This document shows, piece after piece, positions 9,986 to 22,224 of a stretch of DNA of 64,000 bases; the first letter of the stretch is position 1, and each line of letters opens with the position of its first letter. Position numbers and translations under genes: made by a program. The DNA comes from Hericium rajendrae (lineage: Eukaryota; Basidiomycota; Agaricomycetes; Russulales; Hericiaceae): contig CM065880.1 of NCBI GenBank assembly GCA_033439255.1, forward strand, positions 434,001 to 498,000. Reading direction: 5' to 3'. The notes below the pieces were generated by a model. It was given only the letters and a program-made list of their open reading frames with translations. It was not told the DNA's origin and did no database searches.

Positions 9986-12058
9986 TCAGTTCTTCAGCTT
10001 TCTTGCAGGACGCGTCTTCCCCGCGCCGTCCCCGAAACCCACGAAACCACTAAGCACCAACCTTGCGACACCCAACCACACGCTCAGCACCGCCCCGAGC
10101 ACAGCTCGTACCCCCCAACTCTCCAAGACGCCAAACACCCACGCCGCCGGATGCCCATCCACCGCCCGCTCCGCACCAACAATCTCAAACGGCAACTGCG
10201 CCGCTTTGCCCTCAGGCCCGGACGCAATCACCGCGCGGGCGGCGAGCAAGCCCGAGCGGAACCCGTCCTCGTGGAACCCGTAGCGCGTCCACGCGCCCGC
10301 GAACCACAGCCCGCGCGCGCCCTGGATGCGCGGGAGCGCGGCCTGCAGGCGCACGGCGCGCGCGTCGAGCACGGGGTGTGCGTAGGCGAAGCGGGCGGCG
10401 AGTGTACCGGGCGCGGGGCGTGCGGCGCGTTGAGGGTTGCGAAGATGGGGCCGTGCGTGGCGAGCGGGAGGTGCTGGAGGGCGTTCATCCAGTCTGGGAT
10501 GATGCGGGGTCAGTTGGGTTGGTTGAGGGAGAGGGAGGGCGTACATGTCCTGGAAATGGGATTTGTGAGATGGAGGGGTGGGAGTGGGGAAGGGACGTAC
10601 AAGGCAACCTGGTCGACGTTTGCTCGTGTGGTGCCGTCGTCGTCCACGGTGGACGAAGTTAGGTAATTCCAGCACGACCACGTTATTTCGTTCTTCGGCA
10701 TCAGCTACCAAACACACCCGAATATCAAACAGCTACTCCATTTCGAAAAGCAGAACCACCTACGGATCTATCTGAATGCAGAACGACTTCATTTTGATTC
10801 CACTTGAAGCCACCTAGGATCTTGGTCTCCTCGTCCGTCGCGTCGCCCAATATCTCCAAAGCCTGGTCCGAATGACATGCCAGGATAACTCGGTCGTACG
10901 TTTCCACGACCCGCGTGGAAGTCTCAATTAAATTTACCCTTATTTGGCCCACAAAGCGGTTCTTGGCGTATGGATCGAATCGGAGTGGACAGGTGGAGCT
11001 GAGAGGACGGGAGCTTGGACAGAATCGCGTCGACGTATTTCTTGCTGGGTTCGCATCAGTTAGCGTCACAACGCGCAAGAGCGATGTTCAGATGTAACGT
11101 ACCTGCCTCCTTTGATAGTCAGCCAGGGCGGCCTGCCGACCAGCTGAAGCAGATGGTGATTATGCATGAACCTGATCTGCAACCCGATTGTCATTTCGCG
11201 ATTGTACGCGCTGCATGCTGCGGAGCGTACCAAAGTCCTCGCGGGAAAGTCCAGAATACAGGTGTCGGGAGGCGTGCTCCATATGGCGGCTGTCATAGGC
11301 TTAGAGGTACCAGGCGGACATTGGACTTCAAGCCGCCGTCCGAAAGCAAAGTAATCAAGAACTCACAATCAAATAATTATCTCTGAAGGAATCCGAATAT
11401 CCTTCACGTTGGAGATACACGCCAATAGAGACATCGTCATCCGTCTCGTCCCCACCACGCGAGTCGTCGCGCAAAGCTCTGTCGCGCACGCATTGAATCG
11501 CAGTACATCCCACAGCATCCGCCACATCCCCGGATCGAGCAGCCGCTTGGGCTGGCAGAACACCGCGCGCAGGCTCGTGCCGGCCCACTCGAAGTCGCCG
11601 CCGTCGCGGGACACGCTAAATGTCATGTCCGTGGGGAGGATCTCGACGGACGGACACTGGCGCAGGAAGCGCAGGAAGTTGGGGTAGGTCGTGGAGTTGA
11701 GCACGATCTAAGGAAGCGCGGTCGCGAAGTTGAGTGATGCGTTAGCGATGTAGTTATGCGTGCGTGTACGCACGAATCCACTAGAAGTTTTCAGCGTTTT
11801 ACAGCGTCCTGGTAGAATGAACCAAAGAGACGTACGTATCCACATCGACGGGTTCCTTGCCTGGTTGGGCGAAAGGAACGGTGTTGGCGTGTCCGCCTGG
11901 GCGAGAATCAGCTTCATACAGATGAACTTCGTGTTCGCTGTATTCATTCAATAGCTGCAAATGACTTTATATCAGTATGGCATCTACAAGAGCCACAGAA
12001 CGCTTACCCATGTGGCTCCCAGGCCAGAAACACCAGAACCGATGACAGCAATGCGCAT
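9986..12058 (-). CDS. FAD/NAD-binding oxidoreductase of the COG2907 type
   Basis: The start at 12058 gives MRIAVIGSGVSGLGATW, a Rossmann fold with the GxGxxG dinucleotide motif. It is followed by LLNEYSEHEVHLYEAD, SRPGGHANTVPF and VDTGFIVLN, hallmarks of the predicted NAD/FAD-binding family COG2907, related to amine oxidases and phytoene desaturases. Later conserved blocks are FRDNYLIPMTAAIWSTPP, RFMHNHHLLQ, PWLTIKGG, YDRVILACHSDQALEIL, WSCWNYLT and GLWFAGAWTRYGFHEDGFRS. The protein ends with a hydrophobic stretch that may be a membrane segment (GVRAVLGAVLSVWLGVARLV). VDTGF is assembled through a 7 nt exon at 11774-11780. Two one-base frame changes (near 11480 and 10975) interrupt an otherwise well-conserved protein. 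In bacteria this family often neighbours cyclopropane fatty-acid synthase genes, but no such neighbour is present here. The substrate is unknown. Confidence 0.8.
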
Positions 12059-13352
12059 GGCAGGTCGACAAAGCTGGAAAAACGAATAATGGTCACGAAG
12101 GCACAAGCAACAGATTAGGTCGTGACAGCGTTCCCACAGCGTTGATAGTTTATATACCTGCGAAAACAACAGTCAACGATGGATGATTGCAGATCAGAAC
12201 GTTCCCTTGCAACGCGACGAGCGCGACTCGATTCAGAGTCCTGGCGCTTATGGATCGAAATGTTAATGGCTACTACAGGCAGTTGCCATCCCAAGGATGT
12301 CGTAGCTTCGTGTTCATTGTTGATTTGATTGCGACATGCCCTGTACCAATCAGCTCTCGGAGAATGGATCATGAGGTCGACGTCTGGCGGAAATTATGAG
12401 TTACGTACACACTTGTGAAGCCCGAAACGGCCCTAAAATGCTTCCCAAAAAATTGGACACTGACTTACATGAAGCCTGCGATTTTATAGCATCTTGAAGT
12501 CAAGACAAGAGGTCAGAACTGAACTCGATGTTGAAGCACTGAGCAGAGTCGAGCGCACAGTCGGGGAACCTCATCAAACGACCTCGGAAACTGCCGTAAC
12601 TTGTCCGACCGCGACTGTATCTACCGTCCTTCCACTCCTCGATGTTACTGGCGGAGCATATTCTGGTCGACATCTCCACTGATCTTCTCTTATCAAAGGA
12701 TAACCTTTTAGAGCCGTCCACCACATTGTTCTCGGAACCTAGAATGGAGACTTCAAGCGCTGTGTTCGGAACGTTCAAATGCCAGTTCTGTTGGATCCAT
12801 CTTTGTCTTGTTTTCGTCCAAAACTTCAGGTTTTAATATCTCCTCCCGTCCTTCTCCTCTCTCCTCTCCTCTCGGATTGTATTGCGATGATGCTCACTAT
12901 TTCTCTTTGTAATGGCCAATCGACCGATGTTGAGCTGCTGAGTTAAGGCATAGGTGAGTATATGTCGCTCAAAATGGTTAACGCTGCATGCCGTCTTTCG
13001 GAATTGAGGAGAAAATGTCTTGGCATAGTACTTCAAGTATCGCCATTTGATACATGGGCTTTGTGGATGCGGGCCGGATAGTTTCAATCAACGTCAGAGA
13101 CACTGGAACTTATTGCTCCGTAAGTCCAGAGATCTAGCGCCCATCGTCGCTGAACGCACTGCATTGATCCTCTCAAGTCCTTCGGCCAGGGGTCCCCAGT
13201 CTATCATCTATGTGGACCGCCGCTCTTTGCTGCAGGCGCCGGGTATTCCATATATATGGTTCGCCCGATCGCATTGCATCTCAAATTCACGGTAAGGTTC
13301 CTTATAAAGGCGATCTAAGAGTTGGAGTTGGTTCTCCCATACTTCGCCCGAC
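12059..13352. other. Divergent promoter region between two FAD enzyme genes
   Basis: About 1.3 kb separates the COG2907-type gene from the berberine-bridge-like gene. I see no convincing exon. TATA-like elements lie near its right end. Confidence 0.5.
13303..13308 (+). promoter_or_regulatory. TATA box for the berberine-bridge-like oxidase
   Basis: TATAAA stands 45 bp before the ATG at 13353. A second AT-rich element, the palindrome CCATATATATGG, lies at 13248-13259. Either could position transcription. Confidence 0.4.
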
Positions 13353-15975
13353 ATGCAACGCCTCGTACTGTCGTGGTTTATCCTGGCGGAATGTGTTTCT
13401 TTTGCTTTCTCATCACCCTCTCCCCTGCAATGGCAAGAGCTCAGCGACCAAGTCGAAGGTAGGCTGTACGAGGGCACGCCGGCCTCCCAGATCTGCTACA
13501 ACGACTTCAACTCTGCAGAGTGCGAGGCTCACAGGAAGGGTTATACGAGTAGCAGTAAGTCAAATATCATGCAATTCCCGAATCTGACCGGCGCTGACAG
13601 CGTGGGACGCTGAATAGACTATCGAACACGCTTGTTCGGCTCCTACGTCAACACCAATTGGGAGACATGTCAGGCGACCGGAGACCACTGTTTGCTGAAC
13701 GATCAGGATCTTACAGATTCCAACCCTGCAAGCCATCCGAACCAATGCAGGCTTGGAAGCATATCGCCTCACTACGTGCGTAGGATTTTCGGATGCGCTT
13801 CGCTCAGCTATACGATGAAAGACCTCCGGCAGATTGATGTCCGGAGATCCAGTGATGTCGCCGCAGCTTTTGCCTTCTCCAAAAAGACCAAAATGCCCTT
13901 GGTGGTGAAAAATACTGGGGTGAGCGCTCTTCCTCATCGCGGCTATGGTGCGATACTTGTGAGCTGACAGCGCAGCACAGCATGACTACAATGGACGCAG
14001 CAGCGCGCCTGACACTCTGGCATTGTGGGTGCGTGGATGGTCTCTGGCACCGGAGGTTTGACCGCCGGTATTCACATCTTTTCATTTTTGGCAATACGTA
14101 GACGCACAATCTACAAGATGTCAGTACGGCAATCACACAACATTTCATCGTCACCGCGCTGCTGATATATGTCCCCAGATCACGTTCAACACTTCTTTCA
14201 TTCCTGACGGATGTTTGGGGAGTGCGCAGCCAGCCGTAACTGTCGGTGTGCGTTTCTGTCCGATCTTTTTTTCCCTGCGGCCATAGCTGAGTCACATTGC
14301 GGATTGCAGGCCGGAGTGCAATGGTCCGACGCGTATGACTTTGCTGAGGCGAATAACATCACGCTTGTCGGAGGTGAGCCCATTGAGACATTGCCGATAT
14401 CGATCGGTTTCATGATCTCCTGCAGGTAGTGATCCCGGCGTTGGCGCCTCCGGTGGATGGCTGCAGGTTTGCTTGAGAATTTCATTGAACGGGCATGGGC
14501 AACGACCGACTGACATGACCTTTACAGGGTGGTGGACATGGTCTTTTGACGAACACTATGGGCATGGGCGTTGATCGTGTGGTAAGACTCGGCACAATGC
14601 GTACCCGCCTACGGCGCTTGCTCATCGTTTTTGTGGACAGCTTCAATTCCGGGTCGTTACTCCAGATGGACGATACCGCGTCGCAAACGCGTGTCAGAAT
14701 CAGGATCTTTTCTTCGCACTGCGGGGCGGTACGAGTGATTATCCCCCTTGTGTCGTTCCGATATTAATCCCGATGTTTAGGTGGTGGTGGGACATTTGGT
14801 GTCGTTATGGAGAGCACCATGATGGCATCGCCTCCGATAACCTTGCAGGTTGTCGCGCTCTTTTGGAACACCGCGACCGACGACCTCACGAGATTGTTCT
14901 TCTCGCTGCTTCTGGACAACACCATCCAGTGGTCGAAGGACGGATGGAGCGGCGCCGTCAACGACAAGAGCATTATCTACGTAAATCCGATCCAGACGCA
15001 GGCGCAATCAAACGCGTCGATAGCCCCCTTGATCAACTTTGGTGAAAAGTTAATTGCGGACCGGGTACCCGGAGCGCAATTGCTCGTCTTGGAATTCTCT
15101 TCGTGGGGCAAGTTCTTCAACACCTTCGCCTACTCGAATGCGGCCGTGCGTTGTAGCCTTGGTGCTTGTGCACGGACTTGAGCCTGATCGTCTTTGCCCA
15201 TCCAGCGGTCGGGCACTCCTCTAGCTCTAGCTTCGCGCTTGGTTCCGCGGGCCAACTTTGCTTCGGCATCGGCGCGTGCAGAGTTGCTCTCGGCGATTAT
15301 GAACGCCTATGCCGTGGCACCCGGACTGCGTTTGTTGGTGGTGCCTCCCTCGTCATTCCCAGGTGATGGGTCAACTAGCGTGACGGACCGGTGGAGGGAC
15401 TCGATGTATCATATCACGGCCATCGAAACGTGGAGTTGGAACTCGAGCACTGAGTTCATAAGCAAACAATATAGATCCGCTAGCAGAGCGATAGATTTCA
15501 TACGAGACATCACTCCCGATGCTGCATATTCGGTGAGTAATTTAGACCTCTTCATAAGAGAACTGCCATGTGACTGGGATGCGCAGAATGAGGCGGACGT
15601 TCATGAACCTAATCACGAGGGTAAGTGCACGCTTCCGCGCCGCCATATCGCCGTCGTTGACTGTGTTTCATAAAGTCGCATTCTGGGGCGAGCACTACCC
15701 AAGACTTTTCGCCATTAAGAGGAAATAGTAAGTCCCTTGGTCATCCATTTGAGCATTTATCGTTGACGCCATTGTGCCCAGCGATCCCGACCATCTCCTT
15801 GACTGCTGGCATTGTGGTAAGCTCGGTGTCTTTTGGCGACCGTTCACAACTGATGTTGTTTCAAGTGGGTTGGAATCCTGATTCACCGCGATTCAGATGC
15901 TACATCAGGAGTCCACCGCCCCTGTGCATACCAGATGACTCCTTATCAGCTATGGCGCCGATGTGTTATAGCTAA
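13353..15975 (+). CDS. Secreted FAD-linked oxidase, berberine-bridge-enzyme-like
   Basis: An extracellular flavoprotein oxidase of the PCMH-FAD/BBE family, whose members oxidise sugars, alcohols or alkaloids. The start at 13353 opens a signal peptide (MQRLVLSWFILAECVSFAF) cleaved before about residue 22. Some 13-14 exons splice cleanly in frame, including an 18 nt exon at 14102-14119. FAD-domain motifs run in order: VRRSSDVAAAFAFSKKT, PLVVKNTG-HDYNGRSSAP, VQWSDAYDFAEANN, DPGVGASGGWLQGGGHG, NTMGMGVDRV, ALRGGGGGTFGVV and ESTMMASPP. The His of HDYNG sits where the family carries its 8-alpha-histidyl FAD link. The C-terminal BBE segment (DPDHLLDCWHCVGWN) is intact. At about 600 residues it is full length for the family, with no frame break seen. 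It is convergent with a GMC oxidase 298 bp away. The substrate cannot be told from sequence. Confidence 0.88.
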
Positions 15976-16272
15976 ATTATATACGAACAATTATCTATAT
16001 CTCCTTGCATGGACTGTATCCGAATAGGTGCACATAAATCCTCACTGTGGAGGTCGGTGCCAGCTTGCCCAGGACCCTTCGGTGACACTGCAGACCCGTG
16101 CCGGTCCTGTCATTTAACATACCGTTGGAGACGCGGCGATAAATAACACACTGGGGGACAGGTTTTACATGAAACACACAAATGATTGTCGATGGACTTT
16201 ACTCGGACATCCAACTGTATTATTACAGCGGTAATAACAAGAGCTAACAAGAATCAAGGGGAAATTGTCAAC

Positions 16273-18697
16273 CTATGAGTCACTCAAACGATACGCGCGA
16301 CGGCATCCAAGACGCCTTGGATATTGAACGGCGAAAGAATAGGCTGCGATGTCGTCAGACGCGCCAGCCGACCGAGAGCGGACGACAGAATGGGCTCGGA
16401 ATGCAAGGGTGGCAGCAGCCTTCAATGCATCGCCCATAATGAGATCCGCAGCTCGCTCAGCCAAGATGTACACCGTTCCAAGCGGGTGCGCCTGGGGAAC
16501 GAAAGGCTATATAATCGAATTAGTAGCTGCAGGATGGCAGATCGTTCGGATCCTGTGCTTACCGCCGCGCTCAGATCCACAACCTAAGGCCCTTCGTGTT
16601 CTTAACGGTCAGATCAGGATTCAGCGCTGCGTCCGTGCTGCCCCACGAGCCCATGGCGAGCGAGCTCGATGCATGGTGAACCGTAGCCGTGTGCGAGCGC
16701 ACATAGGCTTCAATTTCCGCGTCCGTCTGCGCCGCGGCGAGATCGCCGTATTCGCCGAGGATGTACCCGTCCCAAGCGGCGCTCTTGGCCCAGCGCCGGA
16801 CGGACTTGACTGCTTCGCGCATGACATGGCGGTCGACTTCTGTGTTGAGCAGGCCTGGGTCGATGATGGGTTTGTCGAAGGGGTTGCTGGATCGGAGCAC
16901 AAGACTTCCGCCTGAGATTAATTTGATTGAGACATGTCACGGCGCAGATAAGAAGACGGTTACTCACGAGACGCTGGTGCCAGTAGGGCCGTTAGAACGG
17001 ACATGTAATGGCCAGTGGCGGGAGGCGGCTCGACGAATGAAACGAACCCGCTCTATAGGCCAAATCGTGAGTGTATTGGGATAGCTTTTGACGAGGAGGC
17101 ACAAACAAAAGGCAAGAACTCGAAATGGGGGCTGTCAGGTCCAGAAGTCGGATCGGTGGCGTTCTGGAAGATGTCCGAGTCCTTGGGCACCCTGAAGAAA
17201 CCCAGTATGTTGGGACTGCCGGCGGTGAAAGGTCCAGTCCTGTTCGCAGCCCACTCTTGCATGAACTGTGCCTGGAGTGCAGGGTCGCGCATGATGTCGT
17301 CGTTATTCATGGCGCCCTTGGTGTCGACGGAGAACGAATTAGAGAGCAATGGGTGATCCTGGAAGTTTTTCCCAACACGCGGTGAGTCGACAATGGCAGT
17401 GATACCAACTTCCTTCAACTCGGCGGCGGGACCGATGCCGGACAGAAGCAGAAGTTGGGGCGAGCCCACTGCTCCTGCGGAGACGATGACTTCCTTCCTC
17501 GCCTTGACGGTGTAGCGAGTGCCTTTGGAAGATTTTAATACCCTCAGTTACAACGTGAGCAGAAAGCCTACTCTGGGAAGGTCTCGCAAATTCTACGCTA
17601 CGGAAGGCAGGTACGCCCCCTCTGTACCTGTCTTGATGAGTTTGGTGGCTTGAGCATTGAGGACGACATCGAGGCTATGTCCGCTTGTGTAGGGCCATAT
17701 TTGCGAGGTAGCAGAGCTATCACGTGCGCCATCGAGCAGCGTGCTTTGCGTGTAGCCTTCGACAAGATCAAATAAGCCACAGACTATCGTCGTCAGACTC
17801 ACCGAGTCCAAGCATATACCCGTTGTTATGATCCTCATTGTACTTGAATTCTTCTGACTGCTCTGTCGTGCTTTTCACGATGCGCGATTCAATGTTATCT
17901 TCCCAACCATTGAGCGTGATGGACAGAGGCCCAGAATCGCCGTGAATCGCGAGATCGATTCGACCGTCCAAGGAGCGTTTATCGGCAGGTTCCGTAATAC
18001 GTTCAACCTACGCCGGGTGTTAGTGAGTAAACTGAAAGCGCGGGAGGAAGCGCGACTTGACTGACTCTCTTCATGTAGTCTTGCATTTCATCCCATGACC
18101 ACCCTTTGTCTCCGGTAATGTCAGCCAGGGAGTCCCAGTCGCCTTTAGGTGCCCTATTGAAGCACATATAATCTACAGCCTGGTCAGTTATCATCGGCCT
18201 TTACAGTGCACACAAGGCGTACTGAGGTTCGTAGTGCCGCCCAGCACTTTCCCTCGGATATAGGCTATCGACCTGTTGTTAAGTCCCGGCTGGGCGACGG
18301 TGGTAAAATTCCAATCATATTTCGTCCCCGGACCAGTGAAGATGTCCCGAGCCGGGATCATGAGGTCCATTTGTCCCTCGTCACTAAATCGAAATTATTA
18401 AAAAAGCTTGGTAGATACACAAGCTCAGCATACCTAATGCCAGCCTCAAGCAGGAGAACGTTGTAGCTCGCAGAAAGACGCGATGCGACTGTCCCGCCTC
18501 CTGCACCGGCTGGACATAAAAAGTGAGCGAACAGATGAACCTGAATGCAAAAGTTGGATACTTACACCCAATGACTACATAATCATAGGTCCGGTCGTCT
18601 GGGAGCTGAGACGGGTCATCAAATACTTCGGATAAAGCCCGGGGAGGGCAGACGTCAGGCAAGCGAGTGCGGCAACACTGGAGGATCTGAGTCGCAT
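16273..18697 (-). CDS. Secreted GMC oxidoreductase (aryl-alcohol-oxidase-like)
   Basis: A glucose-methanol-choline family FAD oxidase, which in wood-decay fungi commonly produces hydrogen peroxide from alcohols or sugars. The ATG at 18697 opens a signal peptide ([20 protein letters not shown]). One base appears missing in the GGGG run at 18641-18644, because the mature start [20 protein letters not shown] is in the next frame. The Rossmann motif is split by an intron: YDYVVIG then [12 protein letters not shown] and VLLLEAG. GMC signature regions follow: [32 protein letters not shown] and [10 protein letters not shown]. The C-terminal catalytic region is [16 protein letters not shown], where the usual HPxG is HASS. 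The protein continues ~50 residues past the usual family end ([11 protein letters not shown]), finishing at 16273. About ten exons are present. Confidence 0.85.
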
Positions 18698-20373
18698 GTT
18701 GCAGACCGAATGAACCGGGTATTGCTAGGAAATGTGGTGTGAGTTCTGCTGGGACATGAGGATGCTTTTATACGAGTCGGCGGTGCCGATATTCAGGGGG
18801 CGCCTCCGAGGCAAGGTCGGGAGAGCAGTGGCCACGAGACCCACAATCGACCTCAAGATGTTCGATTTGACTGTATACCATGTCAAGTCTCCGTATCTGT
18901 CATTAACATGAAAGGGGACGCGAAAAATGATATCCTGCGGAGAAATTGAGGGGGGTTGCATCGAATGATGTAGCTGCAAGGCCCCACTAGTTGGTTGACA
19001 CCCATCGTCCCATAACAAGGAGTCACTGTGGACGAATGCATTGAATGAGCGTAACATAGCAAATGGGACGCAGCGCTCGGTAAGGTCTAGTACGCGATCA
19101 CAAGTAAGGTGGATTGATTACAGATCGCCGTCCATGCGGAATGTCCACATTACTGTAGGGGGTATTCTTCATTCAATAAACCTGCAAGAGTGACTTCGTC
19201 GGCGTGGAGCGTCCGTCGAAATCGAAGGGCAACCGGTTGAATAGAGCATTCATGTTGTACAATCAAGTCTCGAGCTCAAGACCGCTAAATTCAAAGCTAC
19301 CGGCACATTGGCCAATCCGCGCTATGCCCGAGTGCAAGAATGAAGCATACCTCTTTTGCCCCATCTACCCTGGAACCGCGGCTTCGAAGGCAAGGCATCA
19401 TAGCAAGGAGAATAATGGACGATGAAGGATAACTCGTTCACATGCGGCATTCCGCGGCATGGACCGGTATCAGCATCGCCGTGTTGCTCGCTGCCTCGAC
19501 AGAAAGTACGGTGGCCGTTCCACCATCGAAAGGTTCCCAGGGAGCGCTGCAATTATTCCCAATTAACATTCCAGAATACTTTCGAAGTACGCTCCCCCAC
19601 ACAGCCTTGTCGTTGCACGACACAAGGGATGTATATCGGGTCTCCCAGGCTGGGCTCGCAAGACGCCGAGGAGGGAAGCATCGTTTCAATTTATGCCATA
19701 TAGATCTGTTGCAAGTTCGGACCACAACATTGCATCTGTCGGTCCATCCGTGGATCTTGCTTTAGAGTCAGAATCCGAGTAAAGCATCGCGGCTTGGTTG
19801 AGAATTATGATTCCCTATGAAATGACAAGTTGAATTCATGTATCGCACGGTGCATTTTCAGTTGAAATGGAAAAGATCACCTCGACGTCGCATTTAATCA
19901 ATTATACTCCACCTTCATCCTAAATTAACTCCCATTTTCCAGAACCTGCTATCCCTAGCAATCTCTTAGCCGGGGCCTCTTCGTGCGACACGTCAAATGC
20001 CCGGCAATAAAGCCACGCATTCGGCAGGCATTTCGCGTTGAGTTGGACTTTGACTCGCGATACGTGCAATGGACGTGCAAGGAGTCCCCAGTATTGCTGC
20101 GCATTTTCCGTCCGTGCAGACTTGGTGCGGACAATGAAAGAAAGAGAAAGAGAAAGGTAAGTTAGAACATTGAGTTATCCGACGCACAAACCGATAGCGC
20201 CCACGGACCGGCTTGTCCGGCTCATTGATGAAGCTCATACTCAGCACCTTGGTGTCAGAGCAACCGTAACAGCCGTGTTTGCGAAGCTGTGAAGTTGAAG
20301 CTTTCAGGCTTCATGACTTTCTTTCTTCCCTTCATTTCTGGACCAGACTAGCTAGTCTTGCCTTCGTACGACG
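18698..20373. other. Gene-poor spacer with one weak secreted frame
   Basis: About 1.7 kb lies between the GMC gene start and the DHHC gene. Apart from the weak frame at 19442-19765, I see nothing supported. Confidence 0.4.
19442..19765 (+). CDS. Possible short secreted ORF or 5' gene relic
   Basis: A 107-codon frame opens with a plausible signal peptide (MRHSAAWTGISIAVLLAAST) and continues VAVPPSKGSQGALQLFPI. It matches no family I recognise. It may be the severed 5' exon of a secreted enzyme or chance. There is no codon or splice evidence beyond the hydrophobic leader. Confidence 0.2.
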   Translation: MRHSAAWTGISIAVLLAASTESTVAVPPSKGSQGALQLFPINIPEYFRSTLPHTALSLHDTRDVYRVSQAGLARRRGGKHRFNLCHIDLLQVRTTTLHLSVHPWILL

Positions 20374-21848
20374 ATGCGGGAACACACACGAGGGCCGCTC
20401 ATTTCCGTGGAATTGCAACAGCAACAGCCTCTGCGCTCTGGCGCCTTCGATAGCCCTGGTGACGACGACAATGACCACAGTGCTACAAATCGTTGGTACC
20501 ATTATATTCCCGTCTGCTGTACGTGTCTTTTTTGCTCTAATTTTACACAATTTACTAAAGCAATCCATGTTCTGCAGTGGCTGTAGTCTTCCTCCTCGCG
20601 CCCCAGCCATCAATCCTCTATGTCTTGCTACACTACCACTATCTCGTTCGCCATTCGTCGATGTTGTTCATGACAAATCTTATCGCGATATACACGCTCA
20701 CTTTCCTGGCCTTCTGCTCTCTAATCGTCTGCACGACACGCGACCCAGGTCCTGTGCCCGAGCTGAAACAGAATGAAGAACAGGATCACGATATCCGAGG
20801 TGACATGAGCTTGGCGGAGGCTCTCATGGCAGCGCCGGAGCCCGAAGATGAAGATTACACGAAACCAGGAAGATGGTGTCGCATGTGCTGGGGTCCGAAG
20901 CCCGAGCGCACGCATCACTGCTCGCAATGTGGTCGATGCGTTTTGAAGATGGGTGAGTGGCGTGAAGGCCGTGTATATGATCTCTAAATGCTAAGATTTA
21001 TTTTATTTACAGATCACCACTGTATATGGATGGCAAACAAATGTATTGTAAGTCTCTCCCTAGTAAGCAGATGGACACGGTGACGAGAATATCTCCAGGG
21101 TTACAGAACATACCCTTCTTTCCTTCATTTCTTGTGCGCTGCTACTCTACTTTCCCTGTACATCGCGGCTATGTGCATAGAGGGTGTGATATACGCTTTC
21201 CATCATCCTCTGTCTATGGTACGTATGTTACATCTGTTCATGTCGGCCACTGACCAAGCGTTGGCATCAAGGATGAAATGACGCCAGTGCACGAAATTTT
21301 CTTGGATTTACAGGCTTAGTCTTCACAATTGTCATCGGACCTTTTTTCATATATCATCTCTATCTTGTCTCGTATGTTTTCACCCCTGTGAGAATTGCCC
21401 CGATCTAACACACGATGCTCTCCTGCAGAACGAACCAGACGACGCTTGAGAGCTTGTCACCGTTTATGCTGCTGCGATACCTCCCCCCGTTACCCTCAGA
21501 AGGCATGCAACGCAAGCTCTCCGACCCGCCGTTTGAACACGAACTTTCCTACACTCAACGCAGCCTAGTCAAGGATGCCCGCAAAAGCGTCTTCATATAT
21601 GATATGGGCTGGTGCAATAACTGGGCACAAGTATTCGGTCCTCTGCCAGGGTCCTGGAAGGTGTGGCTAGCTCGAGTTGTGTTCGGGGGATACAGGTCAG
21701 TCAATACGAACCTTTCACAACGACATTCGCAGATATTGACTGCTTTTGAAGTCGTGGCGATGGGAAGAAATTCCCTCGCAATCCGAAATCGGACGACATG
21801 CTTGCACGCCTTGCCTCAGAAATCGTCAAGGCGGACCGCCGTGAATAG
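20374..21848 (+). CDS. DHHC-type protein S-palmitoyltransferase
   Basis: An integral membrane enzyme that attaches palmitate to cysteines of client proteins. Hydrophobic segments around VCLAVVFLLAPQPSILYVLL and MLFMTNLIAIYTLTFLAFCS precede the Cys-rich domain. That domain is CRMCWGPKPERTHHCSQCG, then DHHCIWMANKC after an intron. The DHHC catalytic Cys is present. The following motif IWMANKCIG replaces the more usual PWVNNCVG. Two further membrane spans follow (FLCAATLLSLYIAAMCIEG; GLVFTIVIGPFFIYHLYLV). The tail contains FIYDMGWCNNWAQVFGP and ends at the TAG at 21846-21848. About eight exons are present. The start at 20374 is the in-frame ATG before the first span, but a more upstream exon is not excluded. 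Sequence homology to the neighbouring duplication begins immediately after this stop codon. Confidence 0.8.
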
Positions 21849-22224
21849 ACAGTGGAAGCGACTCTTCTCGTGGATGACTATACCCTCCCATCTCGCATCG
21901 TCTTTTTCTTTCTATGTGCATTCAAGACGGACTTCCGTATTTCCGCCTCCAAATATCACCCATCATCTTTTGAACTATTGTATGTCTCGAACTATTTGTA
22001 TACCATCATGGCCCCACTTCCGCGAAAAGATAACGGACTCGAGCGACACGCTTTCAAGGTGAATGGAAGGTAACAATACTAATTGATGGGTGTATACAAG
22101 AATATAGGTTGTCTGATGACTACCGAATGAACTGCTCAAGTACTCTAGGCAAGTTCAGGAAGTCAGTTCTGTCACTATTGAAATCTGAAAGTCCCGCCCA
22201 GAATCGCCTCAGATCAAGTCTTCC

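Noticed and set aside
9743-10666. 307-codon plus-strand frame
   Set aside because: Antisense to the conserved C-terminal exons of the COG2907 protein, with no motif of its own.
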